64,000 nucleotides of DNA, from the NCBI RefSeq assembly GCF_008704555.1, contig NZ_CP023702.1:3162001-3226000 (forward strand). The letters are read 5' to 3'. The notes beneath the pieces were generated by a model. That model worked only from the letters and a program-made list of their open reading frames with translations, was not told where the DNA came from and made no database searches. Positions 49,589-58,754 of this stretch are shown piece after piece (within the stretch, counting starts at the first letter, position 1; the number at the start of each line of letters is the position of its first letter). This DNA comes from Streptomyces nitrosporeus. Its GTDB lineage: Bacteria > Actinomycetota > Actinomycetes > Streptomycetales > Streptomycetaceae. The position numbers and the translations under genes were made by a program.

Positions 49589-49699
49589 GCGGGGAGCGTA
49601 CGACGTCCGGGGACGTCACGTGTCACCGCCGGCCGTCGCCGGCGTCACGATCGCGTCACCCCGAGATGGCGTGCGGTTCACCGCGATGCCATCGGGCCC

Positions 49700-49729
49700 G
49701 GCCCGGCCCCGCCGCGGCGGGGCCGGGCC
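49700..49729. terminator. hairpin terminator after the STAS gene
   Basis: A 14-base inverted repeat, effectively a 12-bp stem with a 6-base loop, between the STAS stop and the EF-hand gene start. Confidence 0.6.
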
Positions 49730-49792
49730 CGCGGCTTCTCAGGGCGTGCGTGCCGGGCGCCGCCGGGAAGGCGGGACGTCCACGGCGCTCCC

Positions 49793-50167
49793 TCAGGCGG
49801 AGAGCGGCCGGGCCGCGCCCCCGGTGGCCGACCGGGCGTCGGGATGGACGTCGAAGAGGCGGCGCACCCCGAGGGCGGCGAGCACCTTGTTGACGTGGGA
49901 GCCGTCCTCGGCGCCCTCGGCGGGAAGGACCAGGCGCAGCCGGCCGCCGCAGGACTTCATGAGGCGGCGGGAGGCGATGAGGATGTTGACCCCGCTGGAG
50001 TCGCAGAACCGCACGCCCTCCAGGTCCAGGACCACGTCGTGCCGTCCCTCGGCCACGGCCCCGTGGACGTGCTGGCGCACGACGGGTGAGGACACCAGGT
50101 CGAGCTCACCGCGGACGCGCAGCACGGTCCAGGTGCCCTGCTCCGTCTCGTCCACCTTCAGCGTCAC
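49793..50167 (-). CDS. STAS-domain anti-sigma factor antagonist
   Basis: 124-residue single STAS domain (SpoIIAA/RsbV-like). The phosphorylatable Ser lies in RFCDSSGVNILIA, following the strand VVLDLEGV. The GTG start (Val-Thr-Leu-Lys) is chosen because the upstream 40 codons look like leader. Divergent from the ECF sigma gene, with a 274-base shared promoter region. The nearby RsbW-like ATPase could be its kinase. Confidence 0.88.
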   Translation of the reverse strand: MTLKVDETEQGTWTVLRVRGELDLVSSPVVRQHVHGAVAEGRHDVVLDLEGVRFCDSSGVNILIASRRLMKSCGGRLRLVLPAEGAEDGSHVNKVLAALGVRRLFDVHPDARSATGGAARPLSA

Positions 50168-50441
50168 GCCACTGGGCCTCTCGCTCCTGCCGGGTCCGGG
50201 GATCCGGAAGTTTCCGTTCCCCGGCGGTTGCCCGGACGCCGGGGCCGCGAAACACCGGCGCGCCCATCGGTCCGGCGCAGCTTTCATCCAGAAATGTTTA
50301 ATTACTGATCGTTTGCCCGGTCAGCAAAAGGCCAGACGTGACCCATTCCCTATCATCCGGCGGCACTTGAGGGACGTACTTGGTGCAAAGGTGCGTGTAC
50401 GGCCAGGGCCGCCGACTACATTTCGACGTGACGAGGGGCAC

Positions 50442-51038
50442 ATGGCTGGGGGCTGGATGGTGAAGGACGCACCACCGCGCTGGGACCGCCGCATGCAGCA
50501 GCGGCTGGCGCGGGGCGAGGCGGCTGCCCTCTGCGAGCTCTACGACCGTTTCGCACCGCTCGTGCACAGCCAGGCCCACCGCATGCTGGACGACGAGGAC
50601 GCCGCGGATCTGGTGACCCGGGAGGTCTTCGGTTCCGTCTGGGAGAACCCGGACGCCTACGACCCCAGGGAGGGGCCGATGAGGTCCTGGGTGGCCGACC
50701 TCACCCACCGCAAGGCGGTGGAGCAGCTGCGTGCCGCCCACGGGGAGGCCGGGGACGGGGACGGCGGAGCACACCGGCGGGAGTTCGAGCACCGGGTGCG
50801 CAAGGCCACCTCGGCCGCCCGCGCCGACTACATCGTGGCGTCGATGCCCGCCTCGCTGCGGGCCGCCCTGGAACTCGCGTACGTCAGGCGCCGCGACTAC
50901 CGCCAGGCCGCCGAGGACCTCGGGGTCACCGATGACGAGGCGCGGCGCCGGCTGCGGCTCGGCCTGCAGCTGCTGTCCACCGCGAACCCCGTACCGCCGG
51001 AGGAGCCCGTACCGCCCGGATACGGAGCGGCCCCGTGA
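50442..51038 (+). CDS. ECF-family RNA polymerase sigma factor
   Basis: 198 residues. Region 2 has ELYDRFAPLVHSQAHRML and DEDAADLVTREVFGSVWENPDAYDP; region 4 has MPASLRAALELAYVRRRDYRQAAEDLGV followed by DEARRRLRLGLQLL. The ATG has GAGGGG just upstream. The stop overlaps the start of a zinc anti-sigma gene (GTGA), a standard sigma/anti-sigma arrangement. The promoter region is AT-rich and shared with the STAS gene. Confidence 0.92.
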   Translation: MAGGWMVKDAPPRWDRRMQQRLARGEAAALCELYDRFAPLVHSQAHRMLDDEDAADLVTREVFGSVWENPDAYDPREGPMRSWVADLTHRKAVEQLRAAHGEAGDGDGGAHRREFEHRVRKATSAARADYIVASMPASLRAALELAYVRRRDYRQAAEDLGVTDDEARRRLRLGLQLLSTANPVPPEEPVPPGYGAAP

Positions 51039-52198
51039 CCGGGGACACCGGCGACGCCCCGGGAAGGGCCGGTGGCGGGGCGCGCACCCCGCCGGCGGAA
51101 CCGGACCACCAGGTGCTCACCTCACTGCTCGGCGCCTGGGCCCTGTCGGCGTGCTCCGCGGAGGAGACCGCCGCGGTCGAGGCGCACCTCACCGTGTGCC
51201 CGCGCTGCGACCGGGAGGCACGGCGGCTGCGGGACGCCGTGGGCCTGCTGCACACCGACGGAAGCCTGGATCTGGACCCGATGCTCAGGTCGCGGGTCCT
51301 GGAGGGCTGCCTGGGCCGGCGCCCCGCCCGCATCCCGGTGCCGCTCTGGGCGTCCCCGTACGACGCGGAGACCGCCCGGCTGGACGCGCTGCTCCGGGAC
51401 TTCGGTGACGCGGAGTGGCACGCCCCGCTCCGGCTGAAGTGGTTCGACGGCGAGCGGCAGACGGACCGCAGGACGACCGTGGCCGGGGTCATCGCCCACC
51501 TGCTGGCCGTCGACGGCCTGGTCTCGGCGGCCCTCGGCCTCGACGATCCGCTGGGTGGCGACGGCGGGGCGCTGTCACCGGCCGAGCGCACCGAGACCTA
51601 CTGGGCCGCCACCGGCCGGCCGGTCACCCGGGCGGTCCGGGAGCCCTGGCGCGAGCAGAGCCACACGCTGGTGCGGACGGTGTCCTTCGCCGGGCGGGGT
51701 GTCGGCGAACTCTCGGTGGCGTACGGGGACTTCGCCCTGCCGCTCCAGGACGCCCTGCTGGAGCGGGCCTTCGAGTGCTGGGTGCACGGCGGCGACGTGG
51801 CGGCCGCGGTCGACTACCCGTACGGAACGCCTGCCGCTCCCCATCTGCACCGGATGATCGACCTGGCGGCCCGGCTGCTGCCCGCCACCCTGGCCGGGCG
51901 CCGCCGGTCCGGGCTGGCCGCACCGGCCCGCGGGCTGGTCACGGCGGGTTCACCGGGCCGGTCCCTGCATCTGGAGATCGAGGGCAAGGGCGGCGGCGAC
52001 TGGTACATCGCCCTGGACTCCCCCGCCGCCGTCGGCTCCGCCGACCACACCGTGGCCCAGGTGGCCCTCGACGGCACGGAGTTCTGCCGGCTGGTCGCCG
52101 GACACGTACCTCCGGTGGAGGCCGCCGCGGGTCAGGAGGGCGACCGCGAGGCCATCAGCGACGTCCTCTTCGCCGCCGCCTCGCTCAGCCGTCTCTGA
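51035..52198 (+). CDS. zinc anti-sigma factor fused to a maleylpyruvate-isomerase-like (MDMPI/DinB) domain
   Basis: 387 residues. The N-terminal anti-sigma zinc-finger domain has the ZAS motif His51-x3-Cys55-x2-Cys58 (HLTVCPRC). The rest, about 100-380, looks like a DinB-type mycothiol-dependent isomerase fold: TTVAGVIAHLLAVDGLVSAALG near the start, and a C-terminal sterol-carrier-like portion. There is no transmembrane helix, so it should act as a soluble, possibly thiol- or redox-responsive inhibitor of the overlapping sigma factor. The GTG start is coupled to the sigma stop. Confidence 0.87.
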   Translation: MTGDTGDAPGRAGGGARTPPAEPDHQVLTSLLGAWALSACSAEETAAVEAHLTVCPRCDREARRLRDAVGLLHTDGSLDLDPMLRSRVLEGCLGRRPARIPVPLWASPYDAETARLDALLRDFGDAEWHAPLRLKWFDGERQTDRRTTVAGVIAHLLAVDGLVSAALGLDDPLGGDGGALSPAERTETYWAATGRPVTRAVREPWREQSHTLVRTVSFAGRGVGELSVAYGDFALPLQDALLERAFECWVHGGDVAAAVDYPYGTPAAPHLHRMIDLAARLLPATLAGRRRSGLAAPARGLVTAGSPGRSLHLEIEGKGGGDWYIALDSPAAVGSADHTVAQVALDGTEFCRLVAGHVPPVEAAAGQEGDREAISDVLFAAASLSRL

Positions 52199-52250
52199 AC
52201 CGCCCGGCCCCCTCCGGACGGCGGCGGCGCCGGGAGGGCGCGGGTGCGCG

Positions 52251-53150
52251 TCAGGGGAAGACCACCGTACGGCGCCCGTTGAGCAGGATGCGGCGTTCCG
52301 CGTGCCACTTGACCGCGCGGGCCAGCGCCTGGCACTCCACGTCGCGCCCGGTCGCCACGAGCTGGTCGGGGGTGACGCCGTGGCCGACGCGCTCGACCTC
52401 CTGCTCGATGATGGGGCCCTCGTCGAGGTCCGCGGTCACGTAGTGCGCCGTCGCACCGATCAGCTTCACCCCGCGCGCGTGTGCCTGGTGGTACGGCTTG
52501 GCGCCCTTGAAGCTCGGCAGGAAGGAGTGGTGGATGTTGATGATCCGGCCGCTCAGCTGCTTGCAGAGGTCGTCGGAGAGGACCTGCATGTAGCGCGCCA
52601 GGACGACCAGTTCGACGTTCTCCCCGCGCACCAGTTCCAGCAGCTGCGCCTCGGCCTGCGCCTTGGTGTCCTTGGTGACCGGGATGTGCCGGAAGGGGAT
52701 GCCGTACGAGGCGACCAGCTCGGCGAAGTCCGTGTGGTTGGAGACGACGGCCACGATCTCGACGGGCAGGGCGCCGGTGCCGGACCGGAAGAGCAGGTCG
52801 TTCAGGCAGTGCCCGAACTTGCTGACCATCAGCACCACCCGCATCCGCTCGGAGGCCAGGTGGATCTGCCAGTCCATGTGGAACGACTCGCCGATGGCGG
52901 CGAAGCTGGCCCGCAGCTTGGCCACGTCCACCCCGGCGTCGGCCGAGAAGTGGACCCGCATGAAGAACAGACCGGTGTCGTGGTCGCCGAACTGCTGGCT
53001 GTCCTCGATGTTGCAGCCGGTCATGAAGAGATAGCTCGACACGGCGTGCACGATGCCCTGCTTGTCGGGGCAGGAGAGCGTGAGGACGTACTGCTCGGCG
53101 GCGGTGTCCGAGGCGGTGGTGGCGGGTTCTGCGGGCTTCGGCGCGGTCAT
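52251..53150 (-). CDS. purU: formyltetrahydrofolate deformylase
   Basis: 299 residues. It hydrolyses 10-formyl-THF to formate and THF, balancing the one-carbon pool. The N-terminal ACT domain (about 20-100, LTLSCPDKQGIVHAVSSYLF) is followed by a formyltransferase-like catalytic domain with SKFGHCLNDLLFR, VSNHTDF, the active-site NIHHSFLPSFKGAKPYHQA and the Asp of DLDEGPIIEQ. The ATG at Met-Thr-Ala-Pro is used; an earlier in-frame start six codons upstream is possible. Confidence 0.94.
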   Translation of the reverse strand: MTAPKPAEPATTASDTAAEQYVLTLSCPDKQGIVHAVSSYLFMTGCNIEDSQQFGDHDTGLFFMRVHFSADAGVDVAKLRASFAAIGESFHMDWQIHLASERMRVVLMVSKFGHCLNDLLFRSGTGALPVEIVAVVSNHTDFAELVASYGIPFRHIPVTKDTKAQAEAQLLELVRGENVELVVLARYMQVLSDDLCKQLSGRIINIHHSFLPSFKGAKPYHQAHARGVKLIGATAHYVTADLDEGPIIEQEVERVGHGVTPDQLVATGRDVECQALARAVKWHAERRILLNGRRTVVFP

Positions 53151-53178
53151 CCCCGTAGGGTGCCACACCCCGCGCCGC

Positions 53179-53712
53179 TCAGGCCGGACCGTTCATGATG
53201 CGGAGCACGTCCAGGGAGCGCGGAGGCGCGTCCGGGTCCTCCGCGTCGTTGACGGCGAGCATCACATGGGCCTCGCGGGCGGCCGCGACCGCCTCCGGCC
53301 AGCCGGGGTGCGCCAGGTAGGCGGAGACCGGGGCGTCGGCGCCCACCTGGTGCATGATGCGCAGCACCCGCAGGGCGGCGGCGTCCACCAGGGCGGCCTC
53401 GGCGGAGTCGCGGAAGATCGTCCCGACGTACTTCTCCGCGGACCAGTTGTCCAGCCAGGTGTCCTCGACCAGCCGGTAGACGGCGTCGGTCACGTCGCCG
53501 TACCCTTCCCGGCCTGCGAGCCAGTACTCCTGGTGGAAGACGGGGTCGGAGAGCATGTGCAGCGCCGAGCGCACGTTGCTGCGCCAGCGCCACCAGGGCA
53601 TGTCGTTGAGCGGCATGCCGCCCATGGTGGAGGAGCGGCGGCCGCGACGGGAGGTGTTCTCCGAACCTTGCTGCACGGTTGTCGATCGTACGTTCCTTCC
53701 CAGGGTCTCCAC
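53179..53712 (-). CDS. conserved actinobacterial protein of unknown function
   Basis: 177 residues, soluble. Conserved-looking blocks are MPLNDMPWWRWRSNVRSALHML and EDTWLDNWSAEKYVGTIF. It resembles from memory the SCO4402-type family found next to purU in streptomycetes. The GTG start is uncertain; Met30 or Met33 would remove a basic, poorly structured N-terminus. It ends 28 bases before purU starts, so both are probably in one transcript. Confidence 0.78.
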   Translation of the reverse strand: METLGRNVRSTTVQQGSENTSRRGRRSSTMGGMPLNDMPWWRWRSNVRSALHMLSDPVFHQEYWLAGREGYGDVTDAVYRLVEDTWLDNWSAEKYVGTIFRDSAEAALVDAAALRVLRIMHQVGADAPVSAYLAHPGWPEAVAAAREAHVMLAVNDAEDPDAPPRSLDVLRIMNGPA

Positions 53713-53799
53713 GCGGCCCCCCGCAATTCACCTCCACGTCACCGAGCGTTGAACCGGCCACACCGTTCCGTTACCCGCCGGGCGGAAGGGTTCGTCACC

Positions 53800-55134
53800 A
53801 TGACCGGACGGCGACGCTCCCCCTTCTCCCGCTCTCCCCTCCCCCGCTCCTTCCGCGCCTCCCGCGCCTCCCGTTCCCCCGGGGTCCTCCGCTCCCGCTC
53901 CTCCCGGGTCCTCACGCCCGCGGTGGCCGGGGCCCTGCTGGTCTCGGGCTGCGGTGTGCTCCCCGGGACCTCAAAGGACTCCCGGGAGCCCGTCACCGTG
54001 ATGACCTGGGCGCCCGACACCACCGCGCCCGACTCGGTGAACATGGCGGGCATGGCGGCCATGGCCCGGACCTACGCCGCCTGGATCAACGGGCAGGGCG
54101 GTATCGGCGGCCACGAACTGCGGGTGCTGACCTGCAACGAGAAGGACACCTCGGCCGGCGCCTACGCGTGCGCCCGGCGGGCGGTCGACGAGGACGTGGC
54201 CGCCGTGGTCGGTTCCTACAGCCGTCACGGGCGGTCCTTCCTGGCTCCGCTGGAGGCGGCCGGAATCCCCTACATAGGCGGGTACGGGGCCTCGACCGAC
54301 GAGTTCACCAGCTACCTCTCCTACCCGGTCAACGGCGGCCAGTCCGCGCTCGTCGCGGGCAACGGCCGTCAGCTGGCGGACGGCTGCGCACGCGTGTCCC
54401 TGGTGCGGCCGGACACCCTCGTCGGGGACAGCATGCCCGGCCTGGTCGATGTGAGCCTCACCCGGGCCGACCGGCCCGCCGCCCACGACATCACCGCCCC
54501 GGAGGGGGCCACCTCCTACGAGACCCAGGCCGCCGAGGCGCTCCGGGAGGCGGGCGACGGCTGTGTCACGGCGGTGCTGGGCGGCGGGACGGAGACCTTC
54601 TTCGACTCCTTCCGGCGGCTCGAACCCGAGGACAGCAAGGTGCGGATCTCCTCGGTGCTCGGCAGCGTCGGCCAGCCGCTGATCGACCGCACGGGCGGAC
54701 GGAGCAGCCCGTTCGAGGGCGCGTACGTCACCGGCTGGTACCCGGACTCGGGCGACGCCCGCTGGGACGAGATGCGCGGGGTGATCCGGAAGCACGCGTT
54801 CGGCGACAACCGGATCGACCCGGAGGACACCGGGGTGCAGACCACCTGGATCGCGTACACCGTGCTCAAGGCGGTCATCGAGGCGATGGACCGCCCGGAG
54901 ATCACCGCCGGCGGCATCAGTGTCAGCCTCAACCGGGGCACCCGGGTCGACACCGGCGGGCTCACCCCGGTGCTGCGGTGGCGGTTCGAGGACCTGGTCG
55001 GGTCCTCGGCGTACTCACGGATCGCCAACGGACACGTGACGTTCCAGATCGTGCGGGACGGGCGCCTGGTCACCGACCGGAAGGGCTTCGTGGACGTCAC
55101 CGAGACCCTGGTCGACGCCCGTCTGCGCGGCTGA
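53800..55134 (+). CDS. ABC-type solute-binding lipoprotein (branched-chain amino acid type)
   Basis: 444 residues. An unusually long Arg/Ser/Pro-rich N-terminus leads to a hydrophobic core and lipobox LLVSGC at about 46-51. It is followed by a type I periplasmic-binding fold: MARTYAAWINGQGGIGGHELRVL, VVGSYSRHG and GVQTTWIAYTVLKAVIEAM. No permease or ATPase genes are adjacent, so it may sense rather than transport, or pair with genes elsewhere. The ATG has GGAAGG about 10 bases upstream. Confidence 0.87.
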   Translation: MTGRRRSPFSRSPLPRSFRASRASRSPGVLRSRSSRVLTPAVAGALLVSGCGVLPGTSKDSREPVTVMTWAPDTTAPDSVNMAGMAAMARTYAAWINGQGGIGGHELRVLTCNEKDTSAGAYACARRAVDEDVAAVVGSYSRHGRSFLAPLEAAGIPYIGGYGASTDEFTSYLSYPVNGGQSALVAGNGRQLADGCARVSLVRPDTLVGDSMPGLVDVSLTRADRPAAHDITAPEGATSYETQAAEALREAGDGCVTAVLGGGTETFFDSFRRLEPEDSKVRISSVLGSVGQPLIDRTGGRSSPFEGAYVTGWYPDSGDARWDEMRGVIRKHAFGDNRIDPEDTGVQTTWIAYTVLKAVIEAMDRPEITAGGISVSLNRGTRVDTGGLTPVLRWRFEDLVGSSAYSRIANGHVTFQIVRDGRLVTDRKGFVDVTETLVDARLRG

Positions 55135-55290
55135 CCGGGCGGGGGCCGTCGGACGGACGGGGCCGGGCCGGAGGGCGGGGGCCGTCGGGCGGGGGCCGTG
55201 GGACAGACCGGGCCGGGCCGACGGGCAGGGGGCCGCGGGGCAGACCGGGCCGGGCCGACGGGCGGAAGCCCGGCCGGCCCGGAGGGCGGG
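55135..55290. repeat. GC-rich degenerate repeats after the lipoprotein gene
   Basis: A 23-base unit (CAGACCGGGCCGGGCCGACG plus GGC) occurs at 55204-55226 and 55241-55263. Looser variants lie before them. They fill the gap between two convergent genes and may act in termination. Confidence 0.6.
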
Positions 55291-55292
55291 GG

Positions 55293-56924
55293 TCAGAGCT
55301 GGGCGGGACCGCGCTCGGTCAGGTCCCATTTACGGGCGATGCTGTTCCACAGCCCCGAGGCCTTCGTCTTCTCCCGGGTCGCGACACCGCTGGACCGGTC
55401 CGCCTGGTTCTTCCTGTCGGTGTTCCGGGCCGTGCCGCCCTTGCAGACCTTCTTGTTGTTCTTCGCCTGGCCCGCCCACTCCGCGTAGTGGTCGTCGGCC
55501 TCGGCGGACGCCTGCCACGCCGCGGTCAGTGAGGACTTCAGCTCCTCGTGGGCGGGGAGCTTGTCGATGCTGATCCCGCCGAGCCGCTCGACCAGGTCGC
55601 GGCGCTGGGCGGCGGCGCCCCGGAGGTCGGAGGCCGCCTTGTCCAGTTCCTTGCAGTTCTTGATCTTCTCCACCGCGCTGATCACCGCGCCACGGCTGTT
55701 GCTGCTGTCGGCGAGCAGCTTGTCCAGGGCCTGGGCCTGCGGCTCGGCCGGATCGGCGGCCTGAGCGGAAGGGGAGCTCGTGGGTGAACTCTGCGAGGAG
55801 ACCACCTTCTTGTCGTCCCCGGCGGGTTCGTCGCCGCCGCTCAGCAGCGCCCCGGCGCCCAGCCCGACGACCGCGCAGCCGACGACGACCGCCGCGATCA
55901 GCGGGATGTGCGGTGACCGTCTGCGCGGCTCGGGGCGCCCCGGGGGCTCCGGCTCCTCATGGGTGCCCCGCAGCCCTTGCAGGCCGGACCGGAACTGCGG
56001 GACCGCGCCCTGCCCAGGCGTCCCCTGCTGCCCGTATCCGCCCTGGTGAGGGGGCTGGTTCGGGTGCTGCTGGGCCGGGTCGATCCGGGGCATCTGCTGG
56101 GTGGCCCCAGCGGGCTCCTGGTCGCGGAACAGGCTGTCGAACTCCGCGGGCGGCTGCCGGTCACCGGGTGCGCCGGGACGGATGCCGTAGGGCGCGCCCC
56201 CCGGCACGGGGGGTATGTACTGGGTCGCGTCCGCGTCGCCGCCGGGGGCGGGCGCGGCCGGCTGCCCCGGGTAGCGCGTCGCCCCGGCGGCGTGCTCGGG
56301 CGGCGGGCCGCCGGGGCCCGCGCCGCCGGGCACGGGCGCGATGTACTGGGTGGCGTCCGCGTCCCCGCCCGGTGCCGACTCCGGAGGGAGCGGCTGGGCG
56401 TACGGCTGCGGCTGGGCGTACGGCTGCGGCTGCTGGGGGGCCTGGTGCTGCGGAGGCTGACCGGGCTGCTGGTACCCCTGGTACTGCTGGGGCTGCTGCG
56501 CGTGGTGCCCGTGATGCTGCGGAGGCTGGGGGGCCTGGTGCTGCGGAGGCTGCTGCGCGTGATGCTGCGGCTGCTGGTACCCCTGGTACTGCGGAGGCTG
56601 ACCGGGCTGCTGGTGGGACGCCTGCGGGCCCCCGTAGGCGCCGGGCTGCGGGTGACCGTACTGCTGCGGGGGGTACCCGCCCGGCTGGGACTGTTCCGGC
56701 GGCAGCTGCCCCGACGGGGGGCCGGACTGCTGCGCACCGGGCTGCGGGCCCCAGGACTGTCCCCAGGGCTGACCGCCGGCGGGCGTGGCGTGCTCGGCCG
56801 GCGGGGTCCCCGCCTGCCCTCCCGCCGGCCAGGGGGTGCCACCGTCTGCGGGCAGCACGACGCCCTCCTGCGCGGGCCGTCCAGCAGGGTGCTGCTGTCC
56901 GTCGCCCTGTCCGCTCTGCGTCAC
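55293..56924 (-). CDS. membrane protein with long Gln/Pro/His-rich N-terminal tail
   Basis: 543 residues. Residues 1-345 are predicted disordered, dominated by QQPQ, PPQHQ and YQGYQQP repeats. They also contain two copies of GGDADATQYI-x-PVPGG and two degenerate ATRYP / ATQQMPRI versions. One transmembrane helix lies at about 347-368, then a Ser/Pro linker and an external helical domain of about 150 residues with paired Cys (KNCKEL and KKVCKGG). The repeated Thr-Gln motifs look like kinase targets. Function unknown. Confidence 0.82.
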   Translation of the reverse strand: MTQSGQGDGQQHPAGRPAQEGVVLPADGGTPWPAGGQAGTPPAEHATPAGGQPWGQSWGPQPGAQQSGPPSGQLPPEQSQPGGYPPQQYGHPQPGAYGGPQASHQQPGQPPQYQGYQQPQHHAQQPPQHQAPQPPQHHGHHAQQPQQYQGYQQPGQPPQHQAPQQPQPYAQPQPYAQPLPPESAPGGDADATQYIAPVPGGAGPGGPPPEHAAGATRYPGQPAAPAPGGDADATQYIPPVPGGAPYGIRPGAPGDRQPPAEFDSLFRDQEPAGATQQMPRIDPAQQHPNQPPHQGGYGQQGTPGQGAVPQFRSGLQGLRGTHEEPEPPGRPEPRRRSPHIPLIAAVVVGCAVVGLGAGALLSGGDEPAGDDKKVVSSQSSPTSSPSAQAADPAEPQAQALDKLLADSSNSRGAVISAVEKIKNCKELDKAASDLRGAAAQRRDLVERLGGISIDKLPAHEELKSSLTAAWQASAEADDHYAEWAGQAKNNKKVCKGGTARNTDRKNQADRSSGVATREKTKASGLWNSIARKWDLTERGPAQL

Positions 56925-57118
56925 CGGGACTCCTACGTGTCAACCTACGGAATCGTCGGCTCACGCTATCGGGTGAGCACCGCCCGGCGCCAAGCGCCCA
57001 GGGGCACACACCGGCCCTTCACATGGCGGGTGACACACAGCGCCCTCGCGGCGCTGATCACGGGCGGGCCCCGGCCCCGGTCCGGGCCCCGGACCGCTCC
57101 CCGGCCACCGGTCCGGCC

Positions 57119-58501
57119 TCAGGCCGCCTGGAGCTCCAGACGGGCGTCGAACTCCCGTACCGCGGGCTCGTTCCCGAACGGTGCGAGGCGTTGTTGCAGG
57201 TCGTCGAGGTATTCGGCGCCCCGGCCCGAACGCACGGTCCCCAGCAGGTCCAGCGCCCTCAGCCCGGTGTGGCAGGCCTGTTCGACCTCACGCTGCTGGA
57301 GCTGCGCCGTGGCCAGCAGCACCAGCCCGATCCCCCGGCGCCGGGCCCGGGTCTCCGGGAGCGCCGCCAGGGCCTCCTTGGCCCGGCGCGCGGCGGGTTC
57401 GCCCTGGCCCAGGTCGCGGTGGCAGTGCGCCAGTTCGTCCGCGAGGTACCCGGCGTCGAAGTGGCCGATCCACGCCGGATCGTCGCCGCTCTCCGGCTCG
57501 GCCCGCTCCAGCGCCTCCACCGCCCGGGCCGCCACCGCCTGGCACGTACGGGCGTCGCCCATCAGCGCGTGGCCGCGGGCCTCCGCCGCGTGGAACATGG
57601 CCTGCGTGCGGGGGGTGGCCCGGCCCCGGGCGCCCTCCTGCGCCGCCCGCGCCAGCTGCGCGATCTCCCGGGGGTTGCCCAGCTGGGCGGCCAGGTGGCT
57701 CATCGAGGCGGCCAGGACGTATCCCCCGTACGCCCGGTCGCCGGCGGCCTGGGCCAGCCTGAGCGCCTGGATGTAGTACCGCTGGGCCAGTCCCGGCTGG
57801 CCGGTGTCCACCGCCATGTACCCGGCGAGTTCGGTGAGCCGGGCCGTCGCCCCGAACAGGTCGCGCCCCACCGATTCGCGGTAGGCGCCCGAAAGGAGCC
57901 CGGCCACCACGCTGTTGAGGTAGTGGACCAGGACGGGCCGCACATGGCCGCTGCCGTAGCGGTGGTCCAGGTCCACGAGCGCGTCGGTCATCGCGCGCAC
58001 CGCTTCGACGTCCGCCGCCCCGACCCTGGCCCCGGCGCTCCTGGCCACCTGCGGGTCGGCACCGGTGATCAGCCAGTCGCGGCTGGGCTCGACCAGTGCC
58101 GAGGCGGCCACCGAGGAGCCGGCCAGCAGGTCACGGCGGCCCACGTCGCTGCGCCACAGCTCGCAGACCTGCTCGATCGCCCCGAGCACCGTGGGGGCGA
58201 ACTGGAGGCCCACCCCGGAGGCCAGGCTCTTGCCGTTGGCCATGCCGATCTCGTCGATCGTGACCGTGCGCCCGAGTTTCCGGCCGAGCGCCTCGGCGAT
58301 GATTCCCGGCGCCCTGCCGCGTGGTTGCTGCCCGCGCAGCCAGCGGGCCACGGACGTCTTGTCGTAGCGGAGGTCGAGGCCCCTCTCGGTCCCCACCATG
58401 TTCACCCGGCGGGCGAGGCCGGCGTTGGAGCACGCCGCCTCCTGGATGAGCGTCTGGAGCCGTTCGTTCGGCTGGCGTGCGACAAGAGGCCTGGCTGCCA
58501 T
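57119..58501 (-). CDS. helix-turn-helix / TPR transcriptional regulator
   Basis: 460 residues. An Xre-like helix-turn-helix sits at about 15-60 (NAGLARRVNMVG and DKTSVARWLRGQQPRG). A long helical region with several TPR-like repeats follows (AQRYYIQALRLAQAAGDRAYG and similar). The architecture is like NsdA-type Streptomyces developmental regulators. Start at Met-Ala-Ala-Arg with AGGGGGAA upstream. It is divergent from the primase-like gene. Confidence 0.85.
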   Translation of the reverse strand: MAARPLVARQPNERLQTLIQEAACSNAGLARRVNMVGTERGLDLRYDKTSVARWLRGQQPRGRAPGIIAEALGRKLGRTVTIDEIGMANGKSLASGVGLQFAPTVLGAIEQVCELWRSDVGRRDLLAGSSVAASALVEPSRDWLITGADPQVARSAGARVGAADVEAVRAMTDALVDLDHRYGSGHVRPVLVHYLNSVVAGLLSGAYRESVGRDLFGATARLTELAGYMAVDTGQPGLAQRYYIQALRLAQAAGDRAYGGYVLAASMSHLAAQLGNPREIAQLARAAQEGARGRATPRTQAMFHAAEARGHALMGDARTCQAVAARAVEALERAEPESGDDPAWIGHFDAGYLADELAHCHRDLGQGEPAARRAKEALAALPETRARRRGIGLVLLATAQLQQREVEQACHTGLRALDLLGTVRSGRGAEYLDDLQQRLAPFGNEPAVREFDARLELQAA

Positions 58502-58754
58502 CTTTTCCCCCTGGGAGTGCAGTGATCGCGAGGAAGGGATCACTGCCCGGCTTAGATACGAGAAATGCGCATATTCATCTTCATCAGGTACGGGTGGTGA
58601 CGATCGGCACGGCCCAAGGGCTACCCGCCCTCCGGGGTTCCACCTCACGCGCGCCCCCGTCCATGCACCCGTGCGCCCCGTATGCGGGCCCGGTGCACCA
58701 CGGCCGGCCCTTGTGCGCCCGTAACCCCTGCCTGCGACAGGAGTTGTGCCGGTC

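Noticed and set aside
55135-55290. Mobile-element remnant
   Set aside because: There are repeats, but no terminal inverted repeats, target duplication or transposase trace.
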